A stretch of DNA of 64,000 nucleotides, taken from Bacteroidetes oral taxon 274 str. F0058 (lineage in GTDB: Bacteria > Bacteroidota > Bacteroidia > Bacteroidales > Paludibacteraceae). Positions 23,632 through 33,086 of this stretch are shown here, piece by piece. Every line of letters begins with the position of its first letter. Positions within the stretch are counted from its first letter, which is position 1. A program made the translations under genes and the position numbers. The DNA is taken from assembly GCA_000163695.1 (NCBI GenBank), contig GG774889.1, forward strand, positions 582,042 through 646,041, in the 5' to 3' direction. The notes beneath the pieces are model-generated. The model made no database searches, had not been told where the DNA came from, and worked only from the letters and a program-made list of their open reading frames with translations.

Positions 23632-25434
23632 ATGCAAGAATCTCTGCAAACAAAAATAGATGCTTTGCCGCACCTGCCCGGTGTGTATCAGTTTTTCGAC
23701 GCAAAAGGTACGATTATCTATATCGGTAAGGCAAAGAATCTGAAAAAACGGGTATCCTCGTATTTCGTCAAAACGCCCGATTCGCCCAAGACAGCCATAT
23801 TGGTGCGGCAGATAGTGGATATTCGCTATATAGTGGTGAAGACCGAGAACGACGCTCTACTGCTCGAGAGCAATCTGATAAAACGCTTCTTGCCTCGTTA
23901 TAACCTGATGCTCAAGTATGGCACTACTTACCCGTATCTGTGTATCACCAAAGAGGATTTTCCTCGCGTATTCAAGACCCGAAAGACACTGCCCGACTGC
24001 GAACTCTTCGGTCCTTACAGCATAGCCGGTACACTCAACGCCTTATTGGAGCTGATAAAGACAATATATCCAGTGCGTTCGTGCAAACTGCCTCTTACTG
24101 AGGAGAGTATTGCTAAGAAGCGTTATAAGTTGTGTCTGGAATACCACATCAAAAACTGTCGCGGTGTTTGCTGCGGATTGCAGTCGAAAGCCGACTACAA
24201 CGCTATGATAAGCGATATACGCACCATTGCCAAAGGGCACTCGCACATAGTCGAAAAATATCTTCTCGATAATATAAAGATACTCTCGGAGCAACTCCGA
24301 TTCGAAGAGGCTCAGCGACTCAAAGAGAAGTACGATGCAATCAGAGAATATCGTCAGAAGACCGTTATTACCACACAGTCGGACGCCACGCTCGATGTCT
24401 TCTCATTCGACACCGACCAGACTACCGTATATATCAATATGTTGAGAGTGGTCAATGGCTCTATAATACAGAGTAATACGATAGAGTATAAAAAGAATAT
24501 CGAGGAGGTAGACGGCGAAGTCTTCTCGAGCGGCATAGCCGAATTACGCGAAAAATATGCGTCAGAGGCGCGTCAGATAGTAGTGCCTTTTGTGCCCGAA
24601 TTTACGATAGACGGGGTAGAGTATATCGTTCCCAAACGCGACTACAAGAAGGAGTTGCTCGATTTGTCGTATCGTAATGTATTGCAATACAAAAAAGATA
24701 AATATACACAAGCCCAAAAGCTCAACACCAACCAACGCAACTATGCTCTGATGAACGAGATACGCGAAATGCTTCATCTGGACAATATGCCGCATACGAT
24801 AGAGATGTTCGACAATTCGCATACGGCGGGCGATGAGGCGGTGGCGGCGTGTGTGGTTTTTCGCAACCTCCGACCGCTCAAAGAGCAGTATCGCAAATAT
24901 ATCATCAAGTCCGACGGTGGCGGCGACGATTACGCTTCGATGAAGGAGGTGATAAACAGACGTTACAGCCGTATGATTTCGGAAGGCTCTAAGCTGCCCG
25001 ACCTCATACTCGCCGACGGTGGTAAGGGGCAGGTGTCGGCGGTGAGGAGCGTGCTGGAGGCACTTGGGATAGCGGTGCCCGTGGCGGGACTTGCCAAAAA
25101 CGACAAACACCGCACAAACGAACTGATATTCGACGACAAGGTGATAGGATTGAAGCCGCAAGATAGTGTTTTTAAGTTCTTTACAAAGATGCAAGACGAG
25201 GTGCACCGCTTTGCAATAACGTTCCATCGCGATAAACGCAGCAAAAAACAGGTTGCCTCCGAACTCGACGATATAAAAAACATCGGTGAAACCACGAAAA
25301 AAACTCTTTTACAGCACTTCAAAAGTGTGGAGAGGATAAAAAAAGCCGACTTCGACGAGCTCGAAAAAATTATTGGTAAAAATCGTGCAAAAATATTAAT
25401 TTCGCACTTTGGTAATTATTCGGATAGTAAATAA
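23632..25434 (+). CDS. uvrC: UvrABC excinuclease subunit C
   Basis: Makes both incisions during nucleotide excision repair, with UvrB. A GIY-YIG nuclease domain is at about 15-95 (GVYQFFDAKG, IIYIGKAKNLKKRVSSYF) and a UVR motif for UvrB contact at about 205-240 (LSEQLRFEEAQRLKEKYDAI). The RNase H-like C-terminal nuclease begins near residue 385 (IEMFDNSHTAGDEAVAACVV) with downstream DLILADGGKGQ. The tail carries helix-hairpin-helix DNA-binding residues. At 600 residues it is full length. It is followed 38 bp later by the M3 peptidase gene. Confidence 0.96.
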   Translation: MQESLQTKIDALPHLPGVYQFFDAKGTIIYIGKAKNLKKRVSSYFVKTPDSPKTAILVRQIVDIRYIVVKTENDALLLESNLIKRFLPRYNLMLKYGTTYPYLCITKEDFPRVFKTRKTLPDCELFGPYSIAGTLNALLELIKTIYPVRSCKLPLTEESIAKKRYKLCLEYHIKNCRGVCCGLQSKADYNAMISDIRTIAKGHSHIVEKYLLDNIKILSEQLRFEEAQRLKEKYDAIREYRQKTVITTQSDATLDVFSFDTDQTTVYINMLRVVNGSIIQSNTIEYKKNIEEVDGEVFSSGIAELREKYASEARQIVVPFVPEFTIDGVEYIVPKRDYKKELLDLSYRNVLQYKKDKYTQAQKLNTNQRNYALMNEIREMLHLDNMPHTIEMFDNSHTAGDEAVAACVVFRNLRPLKEQYRKYIIKSDGGGDDYASMKEVINRRYSRMISEGSKLPDLILADGGKGQVSAVRSVLEALGIAVPVAGLAKNDKHRTNELIFDDKVIGLKPQDSVFKFFTKMQDEVHRFAITFHRDKRSKKQVASELDDIKNIGETTKKTLLQHFKSVERIKKADFDELEKIIGKNRAKILISHFGNYSDSK

Positions 25435-25472
25435 ATAACTCTATTATAAATATAACATAAAATCAGCAAATT

Positions 25473-27581
25473 ATGAAAAAGGCATTTTATTTAATAATCG
25501 CTATTATTACAATTATGACTGCGTGTAGAGGAAAACAGGAACAAAGAGTGAACCCGTTCTTCGAGGAATGGGGCGGCGAATTCGGCTTACCGCCGTTTGC
25601 AGAGATTACCGATGCGGACTATCGTCCAGCCGTATTGGAGGGTATCAGACAGCACGATGCTGAGATACAAGCTATTATCGACAACCCCGACGCTCCTACG
25701 TTTGCAAATACCATAGAGGCGTACGACCACTCGGGACAGCTTTTGGGGAAGGTCGTTGGTGTGCTTTTCAACCTCAATTCGACCAACTCCAACGACTCGC
25801 TGAAAGCTATTGTGGAGTTTGCTCTACCGCTACTGTCGGAGCATAACGATAATATATTTATGAACCCCGACTTCTTCAAACGAGTGGAGACAGTCTACAA
25901 AAACCGCGATAAGGAGCAACTAACCACCGAACAGCAGAGAGTACTCGAGGAGATTTATAAGCAATTCACCCGCAATGGTATCAACCTGCCTGCCGACAAA
26001 CAGGCTCGTCTTCGGGAGCTAAACAAACAAATCGGTCTCTTGCAGCAAAAATTCTCTAACAATATGCTTGCCGAGACCAATGCTTTCACACTCGTAGTGG
26101 ACAAGAAAGAAGACCTCTCGGGATTGCCCGAAGGCGTCATAGAGGCGGCTGCCGACGAGGCGAAAGCCACAGGCAACGAAGGCAAGTGGGTGTTTACGCT
26201 GAAAAATCCGAGTTATGTGCCTTTTATGCAATATGCAGACAATAGAGAGCTTCGCGAAAAAATGTTCCGTGCTTACTCTATGCGGGGCAACAACAACAAT
26301 GCAAACGACAATAAGCAGGTGATACTCGACCTGATGAAGCTGCGTATAGAAAAAGCTTCGCTGCTGGGATATAATACGCCTGCCGATTTTTTCCTCGACA
26401 ACTCGTTGGCAAAGACCCCCGACAATGTTTATAAGTTGCTGAACTCTATTATGCCCGCAGCTCTGAAAAAAGCCAAAAGCGAGGTGGTAGAGATGCAGAA
26501 AATAATCGACCGACAGAAAGGAGGATTCAAGCTACAGCCTTGGGATTGGGCATATTATGCCGAAAAACTAAGAAAAGAAAAGTACGACCTCAACGAAGAC
26601 GAAGTCAAACAATACTTCAAAATGGAGAATGTTCGCCAAGGAGTATTCGACTGTGCATCAAAGTTATATGGTATCGGCTTCGAACCAATCAAAGATGCTT
26701 CCATCTATTATCCCGAAGTAGAGGCATTTAAGATTACAAACAAGGCAGACGGGTCTTTGGTAGGTATCTTGTACACAGATTATTATCCACGCGACAGCAA
26801 ACGCGGCGGTGCGTGGATGAACAACTTCCGCGACCAAGAGGTGATAGCAGGCAAAGATATTCGCCCTATTATAGTAAATGTGGGCAACTTTACCAAACCG
26901 ACTACCTCGAAGCCCTCGTTGCTCACTACCGATGAGGTAGAGACTATGTTTCACGAGTTTGGACACGCTCTGCACGGCTTGCTGTCGAGATGTAACTACC
27001 GTACGGTGAGCGGCACCAGTACTCCTCGCGATTTTGTGGAGATGCCCTCGCAGATAAACGAAAACTGGGCTTTCCAACCCGAGGTACTCAAGACCTATGC
27101 CAAACACTACAAAACGGGCGAGGTCATACCCGACTCTTTGGTACGGAAGATAAACACCACAGCTACATTCAACCAAGGGTTTATGACTACCGAGTTGGTA
27201 GCTGCGGCTCTGCTCGATATGAAGTGGCATACGCTCAAATCGGTAGACGACATCGATGTCATAGCATTCGAAAATAGGGCTGTCAAAGAGATGGGGCTTA
27301 TAGACGAAATCATTCCTCGTTACCGCTCTACATACTTCAACCATATTTTCAACTCCGGTTACTCTGCCGGTTATTACGCATATCTGTGGTCTGAGATGCT
27401 CGAGAAAGATGCTTTCGAGCTATTCCGACAAAAGGGCATATTCGATGAGGCGACAGCTAAGTCGTTCAAAGAAAATATCTTAGAAAAAGGTTCGTCGGAC
27501 GACCTGATGAAACTATACAGGCAGTTCAGAGGGCAAGACCCGTCGATAAAACCGATGTTGCAAGCAAGAGGACTGCTGTAG
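25473..27581 (+). CDS. dcp: M3 family lipoprotein peptidase (dipeptidyl carboxypeptidase type)
   Basis: Zinc oligopeptidase of 702 residues with the active-site motif HEFGH at 494-498 within MFHEFGHALHGLLS, and the DFVEMPSQINENW segment typical of Dcp/thimet peptidases. A signal peptide with lipobox (MTAC, Cys18) places it on the envelope, whereas the Escherichia coli Dcp is soluble. It should trim C-terminal dipeptides from peptides produced by secreted proteases, consistent with peptide-based growth. It probably shares a transcript with uvrC or has a weak own promoter; the subtilisin gene starts 72 bp downstream. Confidence 0.92.
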   Translation: MKKAFYLIIAIITIMTACRGKQEQRVNPFFEEWGGEFGLPPFAEITDADYRPAVLEGIRQHDAEIQAIIDNPDAPTFANTIEAYDHSGQLLGKVVGVLFNLNSTNSNDSLKAIVEFALPLLSEHNDNIFMNPDFFKRVETVYKNRDKEQLTTEQQRVLEEIYKQFTRNGINLPADKQARLRELNKQIGLLQQKFSNNMLAETNAFTLVVDKKEDLSGLPEGVIEAAADEAKATGNEGKWVFTLKNPSYVPFMQYADNRELREKMFRAYSMRGNNNNANDNKQVILDLMKLRIEKASLLGYNTPADFFLDNSLAKTPDNVYKLLNSIMPAALKKAKSEVVEMQKIIDRQKGGFKLQPWDWAYYAEKLRKEKYDLNEDEVKQYFKMENVRQGVFDCASKLYGIGFEPIKDASIYYPEVEAFKITNKADGSLVGILYTDYYPRDSKRGGAWMNNFRDQEVIAGKDIRPIIVNVGNFTKPTTSKPSLLTTDEVETMFHEFGHALHGLLSRCNYRTVSGTSTPRDFVEMPSQINENWAFQPEVLKTYAKHYKTGEVIPDSLVRKINTTATFNQGFMTTELVAAALLDMKWHTLKSVDDIDVIAFENRAVKEMGLIDEIIPRYRSTYFNHIFNSGYSAGYYAYLWSEMLEKDAFELFRQKGIFDEATAKSFKENILEKGSSDDLMKLYRQFRGQDPSIKPMLQARGLL

Positions 27582-27653
27582 TAGACAGCGAGAAATGTAA
27601 TAGATACAATTATAAATCAAATCTAAAATAAATATACATATAACATATAAATT

Positions 27654-29786
27654 ATGAGTAAAACATCTATATTAAAATTCAAAAAACAAATGCTTATAGT
27701 ACTGTTTGGCGTTCTTTCGGTAACAGCAGTTGCTCAAGATGCCAAAGCGGTTCGGTTTATAGTCGAACATTCTGATATTCAGGCTCTCGATGAATTGAAA
27801 GCCAATCTCGAAAAAACCACTCTATCGGTAGAACAGCTAAAACAAAAGGCGAAAGAGATGAATATTCCGTTCGAAAGCGAGGTAAATGGAGTACTGTATC
27901 AGCTTGCAGGGTTCGAGGAAGAAACGGGACGACCTCTATATTATGTTACTTACAACAAAGCTGCTGCTTTTGGTACATCTACAAGTAAACTGTATCCTGA
28001 TTCGACTACGTTCAAACTGACAGGTAAGGGTATGCGGGTATACGAATGGGACGGCGGGGGAGTCCTCACCACCCATCAAGAGCTTAAAGGGCGCGTTACT
28101 CAGAAAGATAATCCCGGCAAAACAAGTGATCATGCGACCCACGTAGCCGGTACATTGATAGCTTCCGGTGTGAAAACATATAACAATATTAAGGGTGCGG
28201 CTAAGGGTATGGCTTATGAGGCTGAGCTCAACTCGTACGATTGGAATAGAAATTTTTACGAAATGGCGGATGCCACAAAAGAGGGGGCACTATTGTCCAA
28301 TCACTCTTACGGATACAGTGCGGGTTTCGAGTATTCTTATCGTTCCGGAAACAGAGGATGGCATTGGTTAGGTAAAGACTCCGAAACGGAGGATAAAAAT
28401 TTCGGTAAATATAATTCGATTGACAGGCAATGGGATGGCATAGCTTATATATCTCCTTATCATTTGATGGTATTGGCTGCCGGCAATTCGAGAGGAGATG
28501 CTCCGAGTTCAGGTGAATCGCATTATGTACGTGATGATGATAATAATTGGATAGTATCTACAAAAGTTCGTCAGAGAAACGGGGGAACACTTGGCTATGA
28601 CTGTATAACTTTCGGTACGTTGAGTAAAAATACACTTGCTGTGGGTGCTGCCCATAAACTGAATTACCGAGAATACTCTCAACCATCGGATGTACGGATG
28701 GCATCTTTCAGTTCGTTCGGTCCGGCAGACGATGGCAGAATCAAACCTGATATTACAGGTATCGGTGTAGATATTTATTCCTGCATTAATAGTTACAATT
28801 CGAGTTATGCCTCTTATAGTGGGACTTCTATGGCATCGCCTAATGTTACGGGGTCGCTTTTGTTGCTTCAGGAACACTATGGTAATTTGAACAACGGTAT
28901 TTTTATGCGGGCGGCTACACTTAAAGCATTGGCGATAGCAACAGCTAATGAAGCAGGCAGTAATCCCGGTCCCGATTATCGTAGCGGATGGGGGCTACTT
29001 AATACTTATAAAGCGGCTGTTACTATATCGGATAACGGTAAAAAATCTTTGATAGCCGAAGATACGCTCAAAAACGGTAACATTAATGAGATTAAAGTAA
29101 AAGCCTTGGGCACAGAACCTCTTAAAGTTACGATATGTTGGAACGACCCTGTACCACAAAAAATGCCGTCGGCAAGTGTATTGAACGATAGAACTCCTGT
29201 GCTGGTTAATGATTTGGACTTGAGGATCAAATATAAAGAAGAGACTTTCTTCCCTTGGAAGTTAGACCCGGACAATCCCTCTGCTGCGGCTACCAAAGGA
29301 GATAATACCGTAGATAATGTAGAGCAGGTAGTTATAGAGCAGCCGGAGGCAGGAGCCATATATACCGTCGAGGTTTCTCACAAAAATAATATTAGACAAA
29401 GTATTGTAGGATACGGTGAGGCTGGTAATATGATTGTGGAGATGGGAAGAGGCGGAGACCAACTCTATTCTATGATAGTAACAGGTATCGAGATTGGCAA
29501 CAATACTACACCACCCGATACTATCGTTACCGAAGAGCTTGCCGATGGCGTACTGAAAATATATCCCAATCCGTCCGACGGAAAATTCACCATATACGCC
29601 AACAACGGCGACTCGCCATTGCAGGTGAGAGTATATGGTATTGCAGGCAATATGGTACTAAACCAAGAATATACGGGTAAGCAGATAGAAATGAACCTGA
29701 CAGGACTCAACAAAGGAGTATATATCATAGAAACTGTCAATAAAGACACTAAGGTAAAACGTAGAGGTAAGATTATTATAAAATAA
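27654..29786 (+). CDS. Secreted S8 subtilisin with T9SS C-terminal sorting domain
   Basis: A 710-residue subtilase with a signal peptide (cleavage near AVAQ, residue 28) and a propeptide-like region to about 115. The catalytic triad looks complete: Asp133 in YEWDGGGV, His160 in SDHATHVAGT and Ser392 in SGTSMASPN, with oxyanion Asn278 in LAAGNS. The domain is followed by a P/fibronectin-like beta region. The last 80 residues form a type A C-terminal domain beginning VLKIYPNPSDGKFTIY and ending GKIIIK, the signal for export through the T9SS and cell-surface attachment. It is the only clear T9SS cargo in the window. Confidence 0.93.
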   Translation: MSKTSILKFKKQMLIVLFGVLSVTAVAQDAKAVRFIVEHSDIQALDELKANLEKTTLSVEQLKQKAKEMNIPFESEVNGVLYQLAGFEEETGRPLYYVTYNKAAAFGTSTSKLYPDSTTFKLTGKGMRVYEWDGGGVLTTHQELKGRVTQKDNPGKTSDHATHVAGTLIASGVKTYNNIKGAAKGMAYEAELNSYDWNRNFYEMADATKEGALLSNHSYGYSAGFEYSYRSGNRGWHWLGKDSETEDKNFGKYNSIDRQWDGIAYISPYHLMVLAAGNSRGDAPSSGESHYVRDDDNNWIVSTKVRQRNGGTLGYDCITFGTLSKNTLAVGAAHKLNYREYSQPSDVRMASFSSFGPADDGRIKPDITGIGVDIYSCINSYNSSYASYSGTSMASPNVTGSLLLLQEHYGNLNNGIFMRAATLKALAIATANEAGSNPGPDYRSGWGLLNTYKAAVTISDNGKKSLIAEDTLKNGNINEIKVKALGTEPLKVTICWNDPVPQKMPSASVLNDRTPVLVNDLDLRIKYKEETFFPWKLDPDNPSAAATKGDNTVDNVEQVVIEQPEAGAIYTVEVSHKNNIRQSIVGYGEAGNMIVEMGRGGDQLYSMIVTGIEIGNNTTPPDTIVTEELADGVLKIYPNPSDGKFTIYANNGDSPLQVRVYGIAGNMVLNQEYTGKQIEMNLTGLNKGVYIIETVNKDTKVKRRGKIIIK

Positions 29787-29840
29787 AAGATTCGGTATTT
29801 GGAGGCTTCATTGTCGTCAATCTTTACCATAGACAAAAAA

Positions 29841-31502
29841 ATGAAAAGATATAGTTTATTGTTCGGAATTTTTATGCTTGTTGCTTCCTTTGGTACTGTG
29901 GCACAGACAAGCGGCGAGAGAGTTTTTCTGAAACCCGCCAAAGTACGTCATTATCTTGGAGGTTGGGCTTATACGGGATATTCCGCTATGTTTCACAATA
30001 TTGCAGAGACATCTGTATGTGGCGGATTCGGCGGAGGTCTGGGTATCGGCTATCAGTTGAGAACTAAGGGTTTCCTCTTCAATACAGGTTTGGAGTTTGA
30101 GCTAATAAACTCTGCCACCCGAGTAAAAGATTTGGGTGGCGACCTCAGGGTCGGGGCTACCAATACTCTCAGAAATGACGGTACTCCAATAGATTATGTA
30201 CGGGTAAAATACAAATACTCAGCCTATGACGACTATCAGAGAGTAGGGCTGGTAAACGTACCAATACTTGCAGGTATGAGATTTGTCGGAGTATACGACT
30301 ATTACTTTCTTGCAGGGCTAAAGGTAGGATTACCCGTATTGGGATACAACTCTACCAAAGGGAGAGCCGAGGTAGAGGTTCTCGACGAAGTTAATCCGGG
30401 CAATTGGTCTTCGTTTTCCCGCTACGACGACTATCGAACAGAGAGTAGAGGGGCTTCCACTTTCGGTAATGTCAATCTGATGGCATCTGCCGAGTTTGGC
30501 GTGGAGCTTAACCGCTGGCTCGATAAGAAGGAGATAGCCAAACGCCAACAACAGGCAAAAGACCGAAAAAATCGTACCCGTAAAGGCGTCAGACGACAGT
30601 TCGAGCGGGAGACGCCACGTATTAGAGCTGCCGTATTCGTGGACTATGGACTGACCAATATCAACCGTAACGATAACAGCGGAAGCGGCTCTCCATCGAC
30701 GCCTACGGCGTTCGATGGAGGTATGGGGCACGATAAGCCTGTTTTGTTCGACAACCGAAATCTGCTCGCCACGAGTGCAGCGTTCGACGGACAAAGCAGA
30801 CCGAGATGTGTAACTCCTTTTATGGTAGGAGTCAAAGGTTCGATATTCTGGGACGTAACCAAACCGAAGCGCAAATATTATCCGCCTACCCCTGTACTGC
30901 CGCCTGCTCCACAGTTGATTTCGGGTAAGATAATCGACCTCGAGACCAAACAGGAAATTAAAGAAGCACAACTTGTTATAACTGATACTCTTAATAATAC
31001 TCTGTTTGCGAAAAATCTCAGGGGCTCAGGCAGATTCGATACCAAACTTCGTCGTCAGGGTACGTACAGAGTATTTGTAGCAGCCCCCAAATATCAGAGA
31101 CACAAAGAGATAGTGTCGAACGTCGGTGATACGCTTATGGTATATATGCAGCCGATAAAAACAGGTACATCGTTTGTTGTAAAGAATATCTATTTCAACA
31201 CAAACGATACGTCGCTGACGGCAGAATCGAACAAAGAACTCGACAAACAGGCTAAGTTTCTCAAAGAGAATCCTAATGTCAATATCACAATCGTGGGGCA
31301 TACGGACTCGAGAGGCTCCGACGAGTATAACCTGAAACTATCCGAAGGACGTGCTGTATCTGTGATGAGAGCATTGATTGACAGAGGTATTGCTCCCGAG
31401 AGGTTAAAAGCAGAAGGTCGCGGAGAGACACAACCCGTAGCTTCGAACGAGACCGAAGAGGGCAGAGCCGAAAACCGACGAATAGAGATAGAAGTGCGGT
31501 AA
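29841..31502 (+). CDS. OmpA-family envelope protein (barrel-like N-term, CRD, OmpA)
   Basis: 553 residues from the ATG at 29841; the open frame extends 14 codons upstream but MKRYSLLFGIFMLVASFGTVAQ is a clear signal peptide. The region to about 330 looks like an outer-membrane beta-barrel or PorP-like fold, with a basic loop (KKEIAKRQQQAKDRKNRTRK). A carboxypeptidase-regulatory-like domain lies at about 350-435, and an OmpA-like peptidoglycan-binding domain at about 440-553 (ITIVGHTDSRGSDEYN, GRAENRRIEIEV). The CRD-OmpA half resembles porE at 11.8 kb. It sits 54 bp after the subtilisin gene and ends at a strong terminator. Role inferred: envelope anchoring. Confidence 0.85.
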   Translation: MKRYSLLFGIFMLVASFGTVAQTSGERVFLKPAKVRHYLGGWAYTGYSAMFHNIAETSVCGGFGGGLGIGYQLRTKGFLFNTGLEFELINSATRVKDLGGDLRVGATNTLRNDGTPIDYVRVKYKYSAYDDYQRVGLVNVPILAGMRFVGVYDYYFLAGLKVGLPVLGYNSTKGRAEVEVLDEVNPGNWSSFSRYDDYRTESRGASTFGNVNLMASAEFGVELNRWLDKKEIAKRQQQAKDRKNRTRKGVRRQFERETPRIRAAVFVDYGLTNINRNDNSGSGSPSTPTAFDGGMGHDKPVLFDNRNLLATSAAFDGQSRPRCVTPFMVGVKGSIFWDVTKPKRKYYPPTPVLPPAPQLISGKIIDLETKQEIKEAQLVITDTLNNTLFAKNLRGSGRFDTKLRRQGTYRVFVAAPKYQRHKEIVSNVGDTLMVYMQPIKTGTSFVVKNIYFNTNDTSLTAESNKELDKQAKFLKENPNVNITIVGHTDSRGSDEYNLKLSEGRAVSVMRALIDRGIAPERLKAEGRGETQPVASNETEEGRAENRRIEIEVR

Positions 31503-31527
31503 AATAAGCCGATTATACCCGATATAA

Positions 31528-31568
31528 AAAAATCCATTGTGTTTTTAATTGTTACACGATGGATTTTT
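31528..31568. terminator. Bidirectional terminator between OmpA-family gene and lpdA
   Basis: 15-bp arms AAAAATCCATTGTGT / ACACGATGGATTTTT with one wobble and an 11-nt loop, with A/T runs on both sides. It serves two converging genes. Confidence 0.88.
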
Positions 31569-31605
31569 GTTTTATGTCGATATTATTTATATAAACGTGT
31601 GTCGA

Positions 31606-32946
31606 TTAGGCAAAAAGAGTCTCCTTTATTATCTCTCCCACAGACGGATGGGGGAAAATCAACTTCTCGAATCGTTCGGAGGTCAGTTGTTGCTCGATTG
31701 CCAAAGCAGCTACGGCTATTATCTCCGACGAAGGATTGCCTATCATATGGCAGCCTACGATAGTGTTTCTGTCGTCGAAAATCAATTTGCACAGTCCGTT
31801 GCCACCTTCGTTCTCGGCTACGAAACGTCCCGAGAAGGTCATCGGCAGTTTTCTGACCGAATATGAGCGACCTTGGGCTTTGAGTTCGTCTTCGGTGAGT
31901 CCTACGCCTGCCACTTCGGGGTTGGTGTATACGACGGCAGGTACGGCGTTGTATGCCATAGTGTCGGATTTGCCTACTATATTGTTTACAGCCACCTCAG
32001 CCTCGCGTACGGCAGTGTGTGCCAGCATAGAGAAAGCCGTTATATCGCCTGCTGCATAGATGTTTGCCTTTGAGGTTTGCATCTTGTCGCTGACCTTTAT
32101 ACCGTTCCTGAATGGCTCTAAATCGAGTATCTCGATGCCTTTGAGCGATGGTTTCCTGCCCACACACAACAGTATTTTTTCGGTATCGATGCTCTGTTCG
32201 TTGCCCTGATTGTCTGTGAAAAGTACTTTGTTGTTATGTAGCTCGGCAACTTTGGCTCCAACGAAAAAGTCTATTCCCTGTTTTTGGTATTCTGCGTGCA
32301 GCATAGCGGCTATCTCCGAATCTACCGGTGGCAATATCTCGTTAGCCATCTCTATGACGCTTACTTTCGAGCCGAGTGTGTTGAATAGCCCTGCGAACTC
32401 CATACCTATCACTCCGCCGCCTACTATTACTATCGACTGTGGCACGGCTTTTAGCTCCAATGCCTCTCGCGATGTTATGTATTCGGTTGTTTGCAAGCCT
32501 TTTATGGGTGGGATAGCTACCTCCGAACCGCAGCACAGCAGTAGGTTCTTCGCCTCGAACTCTTGTTCGTTGGCGAGTATTACTACCTTCTCGTCGGTGT
32601 GTTGTTTTATTTCGGCTTCGCCCACTACCATAGTAGCACCGCAATTGGTCATTTTAGCTCTTATTCCGGCATTGAGCTTACGTACTATCTTGTTTTTGCG
32701 TGATACTATCTTTTCGTAGTCGAATGTTGTATTCTCTGTACCGATTCCGTATTTACTTCCGTTCTTTGCGTTGTGATACAGTTTTGCACTGTATAGCAGT
32801 GTCTTGGTGGGGATACAACCCTCATTCAGACAGACTCCTCCGAATGCTTTTTTCTCGAAAATAACCACATTCAGACCATTATGAGCAGCTCTTTCGGCTG
32901 CTGTATATCCGGCAGGTCCGCCACCTATAATAGCCAAATCAAACAT
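31606..32946 (-). CDS. lpdA: Dihydrolipoyl dehydrogenase
   Basis: FAD- and NAD-dependent disulfide oxidoreductase (E3) of 446 residues. The FAD-binding motif IIGGGPAGYTAAERAA is at the N-terminus. The redox-active Cys pair is in GGVCLNEGCIPTK (about 38-50), and the NAD-binding GGGVIGMEFA is near 175. The C-terminal dimerisation part contains the His-Glu region IFPHPSVGE. E3 serves 2-oxoacid dehydrogenases and the glycine cleavage system; none of those partner genes is adjacent, so it is probably shared. Single gene with promoter at 32983-32991, divergent from tnaA. Confidence 0.94.
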   Translation of the reverse strand: MFDLAIIGGGPAGYTAAERAAHNGLNVVIFEKKAFGGVCLNEGCIPTKTLLYSAKLYHNAKNGSKYGIGTENTTFDYEKIVSRKNKIVRKLNAGIRAKMTNCGATMVVGEAEIKQHTDEKVVILANEQEFEAKNLLLCCGSEVAIPPIKGLQTTEYITSREALELKAVPQSIVIVGGGVIGMEFAGLFNTLGSKVSVIEMANEILPPVDSEIAAMLHAEYQKQGIDFFVGAKVAELHNNKVLFTDNQGNEQSIDTEKILLCVGRKPSLKGIEILDLEPFRNGIKVSDKMQTSKANIYAAGDITAFSMLAHTAVREAEVAVNNIVGKSDTMAYNAVPAVVYTNPEVAGVGLTEDELKAQGRSYSVRKLPMTFSGRFVAENEGGNGLCKLIFDDRNTIVGCHMIGNPSSEIIAVAALAIEQQLTSERFEKLIFPHPSVGEIIKETLFA

Positions 32947-32982
32947 ATTTAGTATATTATTTTGTGTGTTAAAAAATTATCG

Positions 32983-32991
32983 GCAAAGGTA
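32983..32991 (-). promoter_or_regulatory. -7 element for lpdA
   Basis: TACCTTTGC on the minus strand, 36 bp before the lpdA ATG. Confidence 0.65.
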
Positions 32992-33035
32992 ATGATTTTT
33001 TGAAGAAAATGTGGTCGTGGTGATGAATAAATTTG

Positions 33036-33044
33036 TAACTTTGC
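33036..33044 (+). promoter_or_regulatory. -7 element for tnaA
   Basis: TAACTTTGC, 42 bp before the tnaA ATG. No tnaC-like leader peptide or boxA/rut region fits in this short leader. Confidence 0.65.
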
Positions 33045-33086
33045 GGGATAAAAATTTGAATTTAAATAACAAAAAAATAAGTATAT

